From positions 1-64,000 of the forward strand of contig CAZUYK010000008.1 of the NCBI GenBank assembly GCA_964624905.1: a DNA stretch of 64,000 nt, in the 5' to 3' direction. Positions 49,529 to 58,943 of this stretch are shown here, piece by piece. Positions within the stretch are counted from its first letter, which is position 1; each line of letters starts with the position of its first letter. A program made the translations under genes and the position numbers. Below the pieces are notes generated by a model. It made no database searches and was not told the origin of the DNA. It worked only from the letters and a program-made list of their open reading frames with translations. This DNA comes from CAZRVH01 sp964624905. GTDB taxonomy: Bacteria > Patescibacteriota > Gracilibacteria > Peribacterales > Peribacteraceae.

Positions 49529-51343
49529 GAGAGAATCGGGGGAAGAGGTACTTTGAGGCCCGATGGTATCACAAACCCTTGCCTTTAAGCATAAAATACG
49601 TACCCTTTCCTCACGCTTTCGCGTATGCATTGGGGAATCGCCAAGTGGTAAGGCAACCGCCTCTGGAGCGGTCATTCGGGGGTTCGAATCCCTCTTCCCC
49701 AGCCAATCCTCAAACAATTCCGACTTTTTGGCTTCTGGAAGCTCTTTATCGCGTTCGAATCTAGAGATTTCGGAAACTCTGGCGACTGCGAATCCGGCGA
49801 GACTGGCATAAGGTTCTCGGTAGTCCGCAGCCACTTCCTGGTCGGTGAGCCGCATGTTCGAACAGACGAGGTGTAAAAGCGCTTTCTTGTCCTCAATCGT
49901 CGTGTGCTGGAACTTCGTGGCGAGGCGCTGGGTGAAAGAGAAGAAGTGTTCGCAGTCGTCGATCCAGTTGAGCCCCTGCTGCTGCACCGTTTTGAGTTGC
50001 TTCTCGACCATCTCGAACTCCTCGCGGATCGTTTTCTTCTGCGCGATGTACTCGTCATCGGAGAGCATGGAGCCGTCGGCGTTGTTTGGCGAGATTTTTA
50101 GTTGTAACAATCCATCGAGACGCTGCTGACAGCCGTTGAGCTGGCCTTGGAACTTGCGACGCTGAGCATCCGTGTACTGCGCCTCATGGACGTGGACCGT
50201 GCGCAGCTTCTTGAAGGCGAAATCGAGAAAGGATTGCGGAATGCGAAGGCCCGAGAGAATCCGCTCGAACTGCTTCTCCATCACTTCCTGTCGGGTCCAC
50301 TTCGTCTGTGAGCAAGGGCCGTTGTTGTGGGTACAGTGGTAGTAGACGTGGTCGCGCTGGCGCTCGGCCGTGACGGACCCGCCGCACTCCCCGCATTTCA
50401 GGATGCAGCCGCCGAAGGAGAACGCATGACGCCGGTACCGTCCTTTGCCGCGCTTCGTGAGCGCGAATTGGACCGCGTCAAACAGCTCCTTCGTGATGAG
50501 CGACTCGTGCTGGATCGAGCGGCGCGGGTCGCCAGTTTTCTCCTGGATGTAGATGTCGTCGTAGATGCGTCCGTTGTACTCGATCACGCCGTAGTAGTAG
50601 GGATTCGTGAGCAGATTCTCGACCGCGTGCTTACTGAACATCTTGCCGGTCTTCGGCGCACGGAGCCCCATCTTGAAACTGAGCTTCCGAAGCTGCGGGA
50701 GACCAAGCACACCCTTGGATGCCTCCTCGAAGAACTGGCGAACGATGGGGCCGTCGATAGGGTCGATTTCCTCCCGTTTGAGCGGTCTATCAAGTTTCAA
50801 CAACAGCATGTACTTTTCCGTATCGTCCCGCGCCTTCGTGATGTGCCCGTCGCGGTTGATGTTGAGATAGCCAGGCGGGACCATGCCGGGATACTCGCCT
50901 TTGAGGAGCTTGCTTTCGATGTCGCGGGTCACGAACTGGCTGGTGTCGTCCGAGCTTTTCTTCGCCATCGCGAAGTGGATCTGCATCATGAACTTGTCGT
51001 CGCCGTTGTTCGTGTACACCTTCTCCGGCGTGATAATCTCCCGGATGATTTTCTCGTCCATCATGTAGATGATCCGGCCGCCGTCGAAGCTATTGCGGGC
51101 CAAGCGCGTGAGGTGGTAGGTCAGGATGCTATCGGCCTCGCCCTTCTCCAGCCGTGACAGCATCTCGTTGAAGAACGGGCGGCCCGTCTTATACGCCGTC
51201 TTCTTCTCGACATAGAGATCGACGACAGTGAATCCGCGGGCCGCGGCAACCTCCGAGAGCAGGCGCTTCTGCGCATCGGCACCGAGGATCTGGCGGTCTT
51301 CGCGGTCGGAGCTTTTGCGGCAGTAGATGAACACTCGTTTCAT
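49115..51343 (-). CDS. Large serine recombinase, open frame running through tRNA-Gln
   Basis: From the ATG at 51343 the recombinase part spans about 546 residues (to about 49706). An N-terminal resolvase domain (RVFIYCRKSSDRED, with the catalytic Ser of RKSS) has HLTRLARNSFDGG. A recombinase domain (GYLNINRDGHITK, LLTNPYYYGVIEY), a C4 zinc ribbon (CGECGGS, CTHNNGPC) and a coiled coil complete the large-serine-integrase layout. No stop codon occurs before the tRNA antisense strand (GKRDSNPR segment), and the frame continues to the SRPBCC stop at 49115. The native C-terminus was probably encoded across the attachment site in the circular form. Confidence 0.85.
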   Translation of the reverse strand: MKRVFIYCRKSSDREDRQILGADAQKRLLSEVAAARGFTVVDLYVEKKTAYKTGRPFFNEMLSRLEKGEADSILTYHLTRLARNSFDGGRIIYMMDEKIIREIITPEKVYTNNGDDKFMMQIHFAMAKKSSDDTSQFVTRDIESKLLKGEYPGMVPPGYLNINRDGHITKARDDTEKYMLLLKLDRPLKREEIDPIDGPIVRQFFEEASKGVLGLPQLRKLSFKMGLRAPKTGKMFSKHAVENLLTNPYYYGVIEYNGRIYDDIYIQEKTGDPRRSIQHESLITKELFDAVQFALTKRGKGRYRRHAFSFGGCILKCGECGGSVTAERQRDHVYYHCTHNNGPCSQTKWTRQEVMEKQFERILSGLRIPQSFLDFAFKKLRTVHVHEAQYTDAQRRKFQGQLNGCQQRLDGLLQLKISPNNADGSMLSDDEYIAQKKTIREEFEMVEKQLKTVQQQGLNWIDDCEHFFSFTQRLATKFQHTTIEDKKALLHLVCSNMRLTDQEVAADYREPYASLAGFAVARVSEISRFERDKELPEAKKSELFEDWLGKRDSNPRMTAPEAVALPLGDSPMHTRKREERVRILCLKARVCDTIGPQSTSSPDSLMAQQITVQTTVQAPLSKVWQLWTAPEHIMQWNNASPDWHTPRATNDLRTGGSFMSRMEAKDGSAGFDFGGTYSEVIDGKKIAYAMDDGRKVEVLFDENGGATTVTETFDAETENSPEMQKAGWQSILDNFKSYVEAH
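49631..49705 (+). tRNA. tRNA-Gln (anticodon CTG), integration site
   Basis: Acceptor TGGGGAA/TTCCCCA, anticodon stem ACCGC/GCGGT with loop CTCTGGA, TPsiC arm GGGGGTTCGAATCCCTC, and encoded CCA at 49703-49705. The anticodon CTG reads CAG. Its 3' end borders the serine recombinase, so it looks like the attachment site. Confidence 0.95.
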
Positions 51344-51525
51344 GGGATGGTGAGGGGAGGATATGGAAGATGCCCGAATGGGCGACCCCCTAGCGATCCA
51401 GCACCAGTCATGCGACCGTGTTGGTAGGAGATCGCCCATACGGGCAACACAAACCTTGGCGCATGAAACGGTGGTGTGGATCGCAGGGGCAGTATAGCAA
51501 AGAACGAGGAGGAAGGGAGAATAAA

Positions 51526-51771
51526 TCAGTAGCCGGTCGCAAGGTCGTAGCCCTGCTCCAGCCCGAGCCACAGGAAATCGACCTGCTCGCGGTAGTGATG
51601 AGGACAAACGTTAGCGATAATCATGCTGCTCTCTCCGTCAATGAAGAGAGTGAGCGTGAGTTTACCCTGCTCGTTCTCCCGGACTTCAATCCGCGCATGG
51701 CGCAAACGGTCGGGGGTGACTTCCTCGTCCCACCGGCTGCATTTGAAGGGGATGGTTTCGATGGTTTTCAT
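51526..51771 (-). CDS. Small hypothetical protein of the element
   Basis: From the ATG at 51771 the protein is 81 residues, a small beta-rich domain (RIEVRENEQGKLTLTLFIDG) with a Cys and two His (NVCPHHYREQVDFLW). No family is recognised. It lies between the recombinase and the 302-residue protein on the same strand. Confidence 0.55.
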   Translation of the reverse strand: MKTIETIPFKCSRWDEEVTPDRLRHARIEVRENEQGKLTLTLFIDGESSMIIANVCPHHYREQVDFLWLGLEQGYDLATGY

Positions 51772-51797
51772 GGGATAAATGGGGAAATGGGTAAAAA

Positions 51798-52706
51798 TTA
51801 CGAAACGAATCCATTTTCGTTGGAGACCGTAACATCGAGCGCAGCGCTCATGGGAGCCGGTTTTCCGAGCCGCACACTCTGCAAGCGCTGAAGCTCGTGG
51901 AGCGTTTGCAGGAACATTCGATGCAGATTCGACTCGTAGCGCTGGATTCTCTCCGCCTCCTGCTCGCTGGGAATGAGCTTCGATTCGATGTCCTTCACCT
52001 CGCGTTCCAATTCCCATTTCTCCAAGAGGGAAATCCGCATCTCCAGAAGTCGTTCCAGACTGGCAAGCGCTTTTTGTGCGTCTTTCGTCTCCTGCTTCAC
52101 CGCCTTCTCGTCGCCCTTCTTCTGGGCGGTCTCCGCCGCATTGTTCGCCGCGACGATGAGGTCGATCTGCCGGAAGCGATACCCGAAGCCCAGCTCCTCC
52201 TCGACTGTCTCTTTCGCGAGGCCCGTCAGCGGCAGACCATGGGTATCGACGAGTGCCGTAATCACCCACACGAACTCCAGCATCCGACGATGCGTGAGGC
52301 TGGACCGTACCTTCTTGCGGTATTTCTCCTCGACACTATCCGCATAGCGCTCCACATTCTGCGTTTCCTCGTGATGAGACGCCATCATTGCCTCGGTCAT
52401 AGACCGCTCGATCATCGCCCGTTCGGCATGGGACACGCGACGCATACGCCAGTAGAGAGTGAGCAAGCGATCGACGTGCATCATCTCGACCATGCCCACA
52501 GGTTGCAGCTCCTCGAAGAGTTCACGCCGGAAGCGGTGCAACAGTTCGCGATCCTCGGTGTACTGATCGTGCTCAATGATGAGTTCGCTGCTCAAGATGC
52601 CATGCTTGAGGGCATTTCTGCGCGAGACCGCCTTCCCGGCATCGGTCCGCACCCCTGCTTTCTTCGCGTTCTCACGGTTGGCGGCGATCTGCTTGTCGGA
52701 GGTCAT
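51798..52706 (-). CDS. Hypothetical protein with NRENAKK...NALKHG N-terminus
   Basis: The 302-residue protein begins with the motif ANRENAKKAGVRTDAGKAVS followed by RRNALKHGI, which recurs at the N-terminus of many uncharacterised helical proteins in bacterial accessory DNA. The rest is charged and helical with coiled-coil stretches. It starts 4 bases after the primase-helicase stop, so it belongs to the same transcript. No function can be assigned. Confidence 0.6.
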   Translation of the reverse strand: MTSDKQIAANRENAKKAGVRTDAGKAVSRRNALKHGILSSELIIEHDQYTEDRELLHRFRRELFEELQPVGMVEMMHVDRLLTLYWRMRRVSHAERAMIERSMTEAMMASHHEETQNVERYADSVEEKYRKKVRSSLTHRRMLEFVWVITALVDTHGLPLTGLAKETVEEELGFGYRFRQIDLIVAANNAAETAQKKGDEKAVKQETKDAQKALASLERLLEMRISLLEKWELEREVKDIESKLIPSEQEAERIQRYESNLHRMFLQTLHELQRLQSVRLGKPAPMSAALDVTVSNENGFVS

Positions 52707-52709
52707 ATA

Positions 52710-55220
52710 TCAAAAGGAAGAAAGAGACGGAGAAATGCCGCCACTGTCGCCACTACCGTCTTTTTCCGCTTCGGGCAGGGCTTCTTCAAAAGGCAGGAGC
52801 TGTGACGATGGAGTGGCGGTATTGCGCTCCGAGGAAGCATCGGCGGTCTTCTTTCCTGTTTTTCCAATCGCGATGATCCGCCGTCCTCCGGCACCCTTGC
52901 CGCCTGTCTCGATCTGGATGCCGATCTCGGAGAGATTGGTTTTCGCCTCATTGAGACGGCGCGTGAGCGCTTGGGGTGCTTTCGGCCAGACCTTTGCGTT
53001 TGTGCTGATCTTCTGCTCCAGAGCAATCGTCTCCATCCGTTCCAGAAGATCGGCGGGGCTGCTCTCCCAAAGTTCCCTCTCCTCCATGAGAATTGCAATG
53101 ACCGTTGCGACTGGATTCTCATGGATCGCCTCCTCATGCTGCTCGTTGATGTTGGCGTAGTAAGCGTCCAAAAACTCCTCATGGCTATAGCCGATGGCCT
53201 CGGCAATCGCGCAGCCCCAGACTGCAAAATCGGCCATGCGGGGCGCTTCGAGAAGATGGATACCGGGACGTAGACGCAGAGCCGCGCTGAGTGCATCAAG
53301 CACCCCGCCGAGGATACCGGGGAGCGCCGCATCAAACTCCTCCCAGAACGCCTGCTCGGCCTTACGCTCGCACTTGGGAATGCGTTCGAGCTTGAAGAGG
53401 ATCGAGCGGTCGAGGAGATCGGGCTTGGAGGCGGCGATGTTGATGCCGTTGAGAGCAATGATGCGCTGAAACTTGTAGATCACGTCATCATCGTCACTGT
53501 AGAGTTCGCGCTTCGTAAATCCGTCGCCGGTCACGGCACGGCACAGCGCGTCGGAAGCCCACTCGGGCAGCCCCGAGAGGTTGTCGAAGAATGCGGAATG
53601 GTGATGCGAAAGAAGCTGGGCAAGTTCCTGAACAGTGTTGGGCATCGAGAGCGATTTGATCTGCGAGGGGTCGATGATGCGCCGGAGCACCTTCGAGAGC
53701 GTGGTCTTTGCCGCACCCTGGTCGCCGTAGAGGATGAAGACGGGATGCGGGAAGCCAGGGATGCAGGAAGCGATGAGCGCGACGAGGAGCAGCACTTCCT
53801 GCTCCTTCCTCGCGAGCCGGGCATACCGGAGAAGTGTGCGCACATCGCCGCCTTGAGCAGGATGGACCTGCGGTGCTTGGTGTGAGAAACGGTGGAACAG
53901 CACGGGAGGATTGCTGACGATTTCCCAGCCATCCGCCGTGATGCGTACCGCCTCCCATTTCTCATTGGAGAGATCGTACCAAAGAGCGCCATCGTGCCGG
54001 GCGATGCGGTTATGCAGTGTGATCTGCCTCCCGTCGAACGCCGCCATCCCTTCGAGCGTCGTGAGCGCGGAGGAGATCGCGTTGGGGTTCGGCGTCTTCT
54101 CTTCTTGCTCCCAGAAGAGATGGGACGCCCATCGCTTGAAGTTCTTGCTCTTGATGCGGTACGTCTCCCGGTGATCGCCCACGGGCAGCCACGCGAAAGG
54201 CTCGCGGAACTCGTCGTGGAAGAGCAGGGTCTCGCTTGTGATCACGTACTCCACGAGCCGGTCGGCTTGTGACCGGCGCTTCTTGCCATCACCATCGTCA
54301 TCTTCCCGCGCTTTCTCTCGCTTCGCCTGCTCTTTTTTGAGGATGCTCTGAAACACGTTTTTCAACTCCAGCTCTGGAAGCGGCGGCGTATTCCTTTCGT
54401 TCCATTCTTTCATCCCGCCCCATCCCACTGTCTCCCAGAGCTCCTCAGGCAGATCATGAAGGATGCGACCGGCGACCGATGTGGCCGCATGGTTGCGACC
54501 GCCTTTTTCCACGCCCTCCTTGGCCTCTTGCCATTTCTTCGGAGCATCCGCCTGCGGCTCCGCATCCTGAGCCTTCCCACCAAAGACGCTGAGTGCCTGG
54601 AGGGAAGTGATGATGGCATCGAGATCGTAGGGCGGCCGTTCCAATTCCGAAAAGGCAAGATGGCAGAGAAACGGATCGGCAGGATTTTTGAGATGGTGAT
54701 AGCAGGGCAGCCGCAAGACGCGTGTGACATCCTTCGCGCCGGGATCGGCATGGAAATGCGCGATGAGCAAAACCTCCGCTTCATCGAAACGCTGTTTGGC
54801 ATCGGGGCCGAGGGGCTTCAAGAGCCAGATAGGCTGCACGCCGTTTTTCGTCTCGATGATGGCATGAGGTGGGAGCGCGAATGCTCGGAGCGCGGCGAGT
54901 GCTTCGGCTTTCCTCTGCTCGATTTGTTTGCGCGGCTGCTCGTCGCCCTCCTTCGCGCAGTCGAGATCGACGTAGAGCGCCTGGATACGCAGCAGATTCT
55001 CGATCTTACGTGCTGCCAAAAAGGCGTTCGGCGAAAAGTACACGCCGCAACCTTGCTCCTGCTTCCGCGCCGCCTGCTCCGGGTCCAGATGGTCCGTGCA
55101 GAACGCTTTCTTGATGTCTTTCGCTTCCGTATCGTCGAAATACTGGATGTGATGATCCGGGAAGAAACGGAGGAAGTCCTGGACCGTGATGGAGGGAAGT
55201 GTTTCGGTACTCATGTGCAT
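52710..55220 (-). CDS. Primase-helicase-like replication protein
   Basis: The 836-residue protein combines an archaeo-eukaryotic primase-like N-terminal domain with a P-loop ATPase. The primase region has ALYVDLDC (82-89), PHAIIETKNGVQPIWLL and VTRVLRLPCYHHLKNP, matching the D-x-D and R-L-P-G-x-x-N-x-K features of plasmid and phage primases. The ATPase has FILYGDQGAAKTTLSK (Walker A near residue 505) and HSAFFDNLSGLPEW (Walker B). This layout is typical of replication initiators of plasmids, phages and integrative elements. A Ser/Glu-rich tail follows. A start at 55214 (second ATG) is equally possible. Confidence 0.75.
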   Translation of the reverse strand: MHMSTETLPSITVQDFLRFFPDHHIQYFDDTEAKDIKKAFCTDHLDPEQAARKQEQGCGVYFSPNAFLAARKIENLLRIQALYVDLDCAKEGDEQPRKQIEQRKAEALAALRAFALPPHAIIETKNGVQPIWLLKPLGPDAKQRFDEAEVLLIAHFHADPGAKDVTRVLRLPCYHHLKNPADPFLCHLAFSELERPPYDLDAIITSLQALSVFGGKAQDAEPQADAPKKWQEAKEGVEKGGRNHAATSVAGRILHDLPEELWETVGWGGMKEWNERNTPPLPELELKNVFQSILKKEQAKREKAREDDDGDGKKRRSQADRLVEYVITSETLLFHDEFREPFAWLPVGDHRETYRIKSKNFKRWASHLFWEQEEKTPNPNAISSALTTLEGMAAFDGRQITLHNRIARHDGALWYDLSNEKWEAVRITADGWEIVSNPPVLFHRFSHQAPQVHPAQGGDVRTLLRYARLARKEQEVLLLVALIASCIPGFPHPVFILYGDQGAAKTTLSKVLRRIIDPSQIKSLSMPNTVQELAQLLSHHHSAFFDNLSGLPEWASDALCRAVTGDGFTKRELYSDDDDVIYKFQRIIALNGINIAASKPDLLDRSILFKLERIPKCERKAEQAFWEEFDAALPGILGGVLDALSAALRLRPGIHLLEAPRMADFAVWGCAIAEAIGYSHEEFLDAYYANINEQHEEAIHENPVATVIAILMEERELWESSPADLLERMETIALEQKISTNAKVWPKAPQALTRRLNEAKTNLSEIGIQIETGGKGAGGRRIIAIGKTGKKTADASSERNTATPSSQLLPFEEALPEAEKDGSGDSGGISPSLSSF

Positions 55221-55234
55221 TGTGAGAAAGAAAA

Positions 55235-55399
55235 TCAGCGCATGTCGGCAGGAAAGGATGGAGCCTTCACGACGAGCGCGACCACCTGCACGAGGTTGAG
55301 GGCGTACTCCCGTGCTTCCTCGTCGGAAATGTCCTTGCCCGTCTCCTGTTTGAAGAGCGCCTTGAACTCGCCGATGTCGGTAGGCGTGAGTTCAATCAT
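55235..55399 (-). CDS. Small hypothetical protein (54 residues)
   Basis: The frame reads MIELTPTDIGEFKALFK then QETGKDISDEEAREYA, an acidic helical peptide of a type common in CPR mobile DNA. Its ATG overlaps the stop of the upstream DUF5659 gene. It precedes the primase-helicase by 14 bases. Confidence 0.65.
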   Translation of the reverse strand: MIELTPTDIGEFKALFKQETGKDISDEEAREYALNLVQVVALVVKAPSFPADMR

Positions 55400-55634
55400 G
55401 GTCACTGTAAAGGCGCTGCTTCAGCAGCTTTTGGTGGGTAAAGAGCTGTGCGGGCGGAAGGCGCAGCGATCCCTCCCAGTACGCCTTCATTGCCTGATCG
55501 ACGCGCTCTGACGCCTCGAAGCGAAACGCCACCCGACGCGGGTTGCGGCGGTCGAGGGAAAGTACAGGGAAGCCGAGGCAGGAGAGAGTGCTCGCGACTC
55601 CGAGGTCTGCTGTCTCGACGGTGGCAATACTCAT
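55392..55634 (-). CDS. DUF5659 protein
   Basis: From the ATG at 55634 the protein is 80 residues. The pattern LGVASTLSCLGFPVLSLDR followed by NPRRVAFRFEAS, then AYWEGSLRLP and LKQRLYS, matches DUF5659, a small domain frequent in Patescibacteria accessory regions. Function unknown. The stop overlaps the next small gene by translational coupling. Confidence 0.75.
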   Translation of the reverse strand: MSIATVETADLGVASTLSCLGFPVLSLDRRNPRRVAFRFEASERVDQAMKAYWEGSLRLPPAQLFTHQKLLKQRLYSDHD

Positions 55635-55712
55635 GGGTTCGCGGGGAAGATGCGGACCCATTGCAGCAAAACACCGCGCTAAGCGGCGCTATTAGCCGCT
55701 AACAGAGTGCGT

Positions 55713-57683
55713 TCAATACTGGCGCGTGACCGAGCGGGCATCCTTGCTGAGCCACTCCGTATAGCCTTTGTCTACGAAGAAGCCGTTGATGCGTGGAACG
55801 TGATTACGCAGGAGTTTCTTGAACTTCTCCCGTTCTTCCTTTTTCAATCCAAGCCATGTTCCCTCCTCTTGATGTTCATGGGCCTCATAGAGGGCATCAA
55901 CCTCGACGCGCCAGGAGCCGCGATCCTTACCATCGGTCAGCGCGAGGATGGTCTGACACAGGGTGATTGGAACATGCTGATTTTGCGGGATTATCGGACT
56001 TTTATTCCCATCGCAAATGTTGCCTTGTATCCATTGAATCTTGGGCGGTCGCCCAACGGCTTTCTTCGAAGTTTTTGGATTCCCCGCTGCCGTCTGCGGC
56101 AACTCCTGGGCTTCCTGGCGTTCATAGGCGTCGCGGAGCTGCTCATAGTACTCGCGGGAAATGATCACTTCGTCTGGCTGTAGCTGTCTTCTAGAGGATG
56201 ATGCAGCAAAGGTGAGCATCGGCTCTTGCCGGATACTTGGGATGAACGTGGGTGCTCCTGTAGCGAGAATGTTGGGTATTTGAACGCTTTGTCTACCGAT
56301 CTCCGCGATTGCCTCAAACGGCGCTTGCAACGCCTTCGCTACGCTCGCGAACGCTTCCATGTCGCGGGTGAGATCCTTGGCTGTCTGTTCGGAGTATTCC
56401 CGGAGTCTTGCAAGCTCTGGCTGGTGTGCTTCGAATGTGTGCCGAAGATCCTCCGAAGCCCGCTCCGCCTGCTCCTTCATCACCATCAGATCACGTCCTG
56501 CAAGTGTGCTTTTCTCCTGAAGGTGTCGTATCTCTTCTGCATAGACCTTCCCATACTGCTCCTGCCATCTCTTGCGTTCGCGGATGCCCTCGCCCACGGT
56601 ACGGAGAAACTCAGGACTCGTAATGCGGCGCACGACGGCGAGCGCCACGGGATTGTCAGCATACTCCTTACGGAAAGAGTCGAGATCGAATCGCTTCACA
56701 ACCTCGCTGTACACTTTCAAGAGTTCACGCTTGCGCCGCTCTTCCATAGGAAGAGGCGGGAGCGTGACCATTTTCTTCTGCGGCTCCGGCTGGAGGACAT
56801 TGAGCAAGAGATCGAGCGTGCCCTGCTCATTGAGGCGCACGCCCGCAAGCGCCATCCGACCTTCCTGTATAAGCACCAGGAGTGTTTCGACTGGCTTAAA
56901 GCCCTCGATCCATTCTCCGTCCGCGCCAAGGAAGGTCTGCTGCGAGACGTAGAACCGCGTGCCGAAGCGTTCGAGCGGAAGCAAGGCATCGAAAACATGC
57001 CTCTCCTGTTCCTCCCAGACGAGTACGTTCTCCGGCCAGAAGACCCGGCCTTCGCGAAAAGCAGTGAGATACGTGTCGAGAGTTGAACGCAGAAACGGCG
57101 CGAGGACGCCACGGTGTTCCAGGAGGCGAAGATCAACTGGGAACTCACTGTAGAGAAACGCTGACTGGGTATCCTCCCGCTCCCCTTCGTCGGCGATTCC
57201 CACAATGTCCTTGGAGTGCTCGAAGCGGGCTTCCGAGATGCCATACCAGAGTTGGTAGAGGTCTTTGAGGGTCAGATCTGTCGCGCCTTCCCGCAGGGTG
57301 CCGTATTGCTCACGATGACGCTCCCGAAGTGCCTGCTGCTTCTCCGGTCTGCGTTCCAGGATTTTCTCCGACCAAGCGGCGTGCTCATGGATGCGTTGTA
57401 GATCCCTGGCAGTCAGCTCGATGCGGCAGGGTAGTGCATCAAATGTTTTCTGTGTTTTGAGCAGGTCCAGAAACGGCGTCATTTGCCCAAGCGTTGTGAA
57501 GACAGCATCCGGGCCGACCGCCCTCCCGAAGTGCGAGGTTCCCCAAAGGAAGCCATTGAGCTCCATTTCATAGAGCGAAATGTGGCTTTTGGCGATGGTC
57601 TGCGGCAGCGAGAGGAGATACTGGAGGAAGAGAGCGAAGTCCTCGCTCATCGGCATCGCGCGGCCTGTTTTCATACTCATCAT
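55713..57683 (-). CDS. Large hypothetical protein with coiled coil and AT-hook-like motif
   Basis: The 656-residue protein has no domain I can name. Residues about 330-450 are charged and helical, probably coiled coil; KKAVGRPPKIQW (about 540) is an AT-hook-like DNA-binding motif. No P-loop or nuclease motif is seen. Its place between replication and zinc-ribbon genes suggests DNA handling, which is inference. Confidence 0.6.
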   Translation of the reverse strand: MMSMKTGRAMPMSEDFALFLQYLLSLPQTIAKSHISLYEMELNGFLWGTSHFGRAVGPDAVFTTLGQMTPFLDLLKTQKTFDALPCRIELTARDLQRIHEHAAWSEKILERRPEKQQALRERHREQYGTLREGATDLTLKDLYQLWYGISEARFEHSKDIVGIADEGEREDTQSAFLYSEFPVDLRLLEHRGVLAPFLRSTLDTYLTAFREGRVFWPENVLVWEEQERHVFDALLPLERFGTRFYVSQQTFLGADGEWIEGFKPVETLLVLIQEGRMALAGVRLNEQGTLDLLLNVLQPEPQKKMVTLPPLPMEERRKRELLKVYSEVVKRFDLDSFRKEYADNPVALAVVRRITSPEFLRTVGEGIRERKRWQEQYGKVYAEEIRHLQEKSTLAGRDLMVMKEQAERASEDLRHTFEAHQPELARLREYSEQTAKDLTRDMEAFASVAKALQAPFEAIAEIGRQSVQIPNILATGAPTFIPSIRQEPMLTFAASSSRRQLQPDEVIISREYYEQLRDAYERQEAQELPQTAAGNPKTSKKAVGRPPKIQWIQGNICDGNKSPIIPQNQHVPITLCQTILALTDGKDRGSWRVEVDALYEAHEHQEEGTWLGLKKEEREKFKKLLRNHVPRINGFFVDKGYTEWLSKDARSVTRQY

Positions 57684-57722
57684 GCAACAATTCTACCGCG
57701 TTGTCGCGCTTCGCAGAAGTAC

Positions 57723-58013
57723 TCACGCAGGAACTGTCGCAAGATGAACCTTCATGCTGGAGGCGTAGACCAAGCCGATGCAGTGGCGGCATCGGAACTC
57801 CGAGAAATCCCGTCGGTAGAGGTACTCACAGGGCTTTCCGCACGAGCAAAGGAAAAAGTAGCGCCGACCTTTGTGCAGATTCGTCTCTCTCCCGATCACC
57901 GAGACGCACTGGGTACCGATCTCCAGGATGGCAAAGGACGCCCCTTGCGGAATCGCTTCGCATGCGTCACGGATAGCGAGGGAATCTGCCTCCTCAACGA
58001 GCGGACGCCGCAT
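57723..58013 (-). CDS. Zinc-ribbon protein
   Basis: The 96-residue protein has one predicted zinc ribbon: FFLCSCGKPCEYLYR then FRCRHCIGLVYAS, a pattern of paired Cys (C-x-C-x3-C and C-x2-C) around an aromatic strand. Similar short proteins occur widely in bacterial accessory DNA. Its 5' end overlaps the 3' end of the next gene by 20 bases. Function unknown; nucleic-acid binding is plausible. Confidence 0.7.
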   Translation of the reverse strand: MRRPLVEEADSLAIRDACEAIPQGASFAILEIGTQCVSVIGRETNLHKGRRYFFLCSCGKPCEYLYRRDFSEFRCRHCIGLVYASSMKVHLATVPA

Positions 58014-58629
58014 GGTCGAGGGGGTCAGATGTTCTTTCTAAATCCTTTGGAGACGCGGCTTGGTTGACTTGTTGGTTCTGCGCGAAGAACGCGTTATTCG
58101 CCCGCACCTGGATCGGCGGCGCGGAAAGGTTTTGGAGCGTCTGCGCGAGGCGGATGATCTGGTCGTTGGCGCTTTCGATGCCCTTACGCACCTCCCGCAG
58201 GAACTTGATGCTGGTCTCATTGTATGAGAGCGATACACTGCCATCTTCCGCCTTTTTGTATTTGCCAATCAGGAACTGTGTCTCGAAACTCACCGCCATG
58301 TTCCAGGCAAAGACAAGCCGGTCGATGAGGAGTGTTTTGAGCGCGTTTTTGCCGCCGAACTGCGCCGCAAGCTCGCGCTGGAGTCGGGCGGCAGACTCGC
58401 GTAAATCCTTATCGGCGAAGGCAGACGGAAGGTGCCCACCCTGCGAGATTTGTATCGCGACCCAGTGCCTCTGAAGTTCTTGGAACTCCTGCTCTTCCGC
58501 CACTGTCCGTTTCGGTTTGCCGTAGAGTTTCAGGCACGCCTCCGCGATCATGCGATCCTCATAATCCTGCTCCCGTTCATTGTCCTGCTGTGGGGACTGC
58601 TTTTTCACGAGAGAAAGTGTGCATGTCAT
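57994..58629 (-). CDS. Hypothetical protein of the element
   Basis: The 211-residue protein is helical and charged. The segment GGKNALKTLLIDRLVFAWNM resembles a motif seen in uncharacterised proteins of mobile DNA in CPR and Planctomycetes. It is the first gene of the minus-strand block and overlaps the zinc-ribbon gene. Confidence 0.6.
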   Translation of the reverse strand: MTCTLSLVKKQSPQQDNEREQDYEDRMIAEACLKLYGKPKRTVAEEQEFQELQRHWVAIQISQGGHLPSAFADKDLRESAARLQRELAAQFGGKNALKTLLIDRLVFAWNMAVSFETQFLIGKYKKAEDGSVSLSYNETSIKFLREVRKGIESANDQIIRLAQTLQNLSAPPIQVRANNAFFAQNQQVNQAASPKDLERTSDPLDHAASAR

Positions 58630-58943
58630 GTCAGTATCCTACCGCAAAAGTGTGGTCAGCGGCAGTTCTATCGTTGGGAAAATCTAATGGAATTGAAGTT
58701 GTGCTGGAGCATTGGAGTTGAATACGCATCTTACTTTGGCAATAAACGGAAGTTCCGGTAGACTTCCGCCGTCTCCATCGTTGTAGGCGCACTATCGTGC
58801 CTCAACTCGGCATACCCGCAATTCAGAGCAAAAAGGGGCATCCTGCCTCTGGTCATCGCTCTGATAGGCGGGAAACCGCTTACAACGATGGAGACACCAT
58901 GCAGGGTGTCCCTTCTTGGGCGTCCTGCTCAGTGCCTCCCTCC
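58630..58943. promoter_or_regulatory. Divergent intergenic region with strong inverted repeats upstream of mod
   Basis: No gene fits here. GTCTCCATCGTTGTA (58771-58785) recurs as a perfect inverted repeat at 58881-58895, with CAGAGC/GCTCTG nested inside. A CGGAAGT/ACTTCCG hairpin (58748-58769) precedes it. An imperfect AGGGGCATCCTGC/GCAGGGTGTCCCT pair (about 58836-58914) overlaps and is mutually exclusive with the first fold. It could be a leader RNA that controls mod. Confidence 0.55.
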
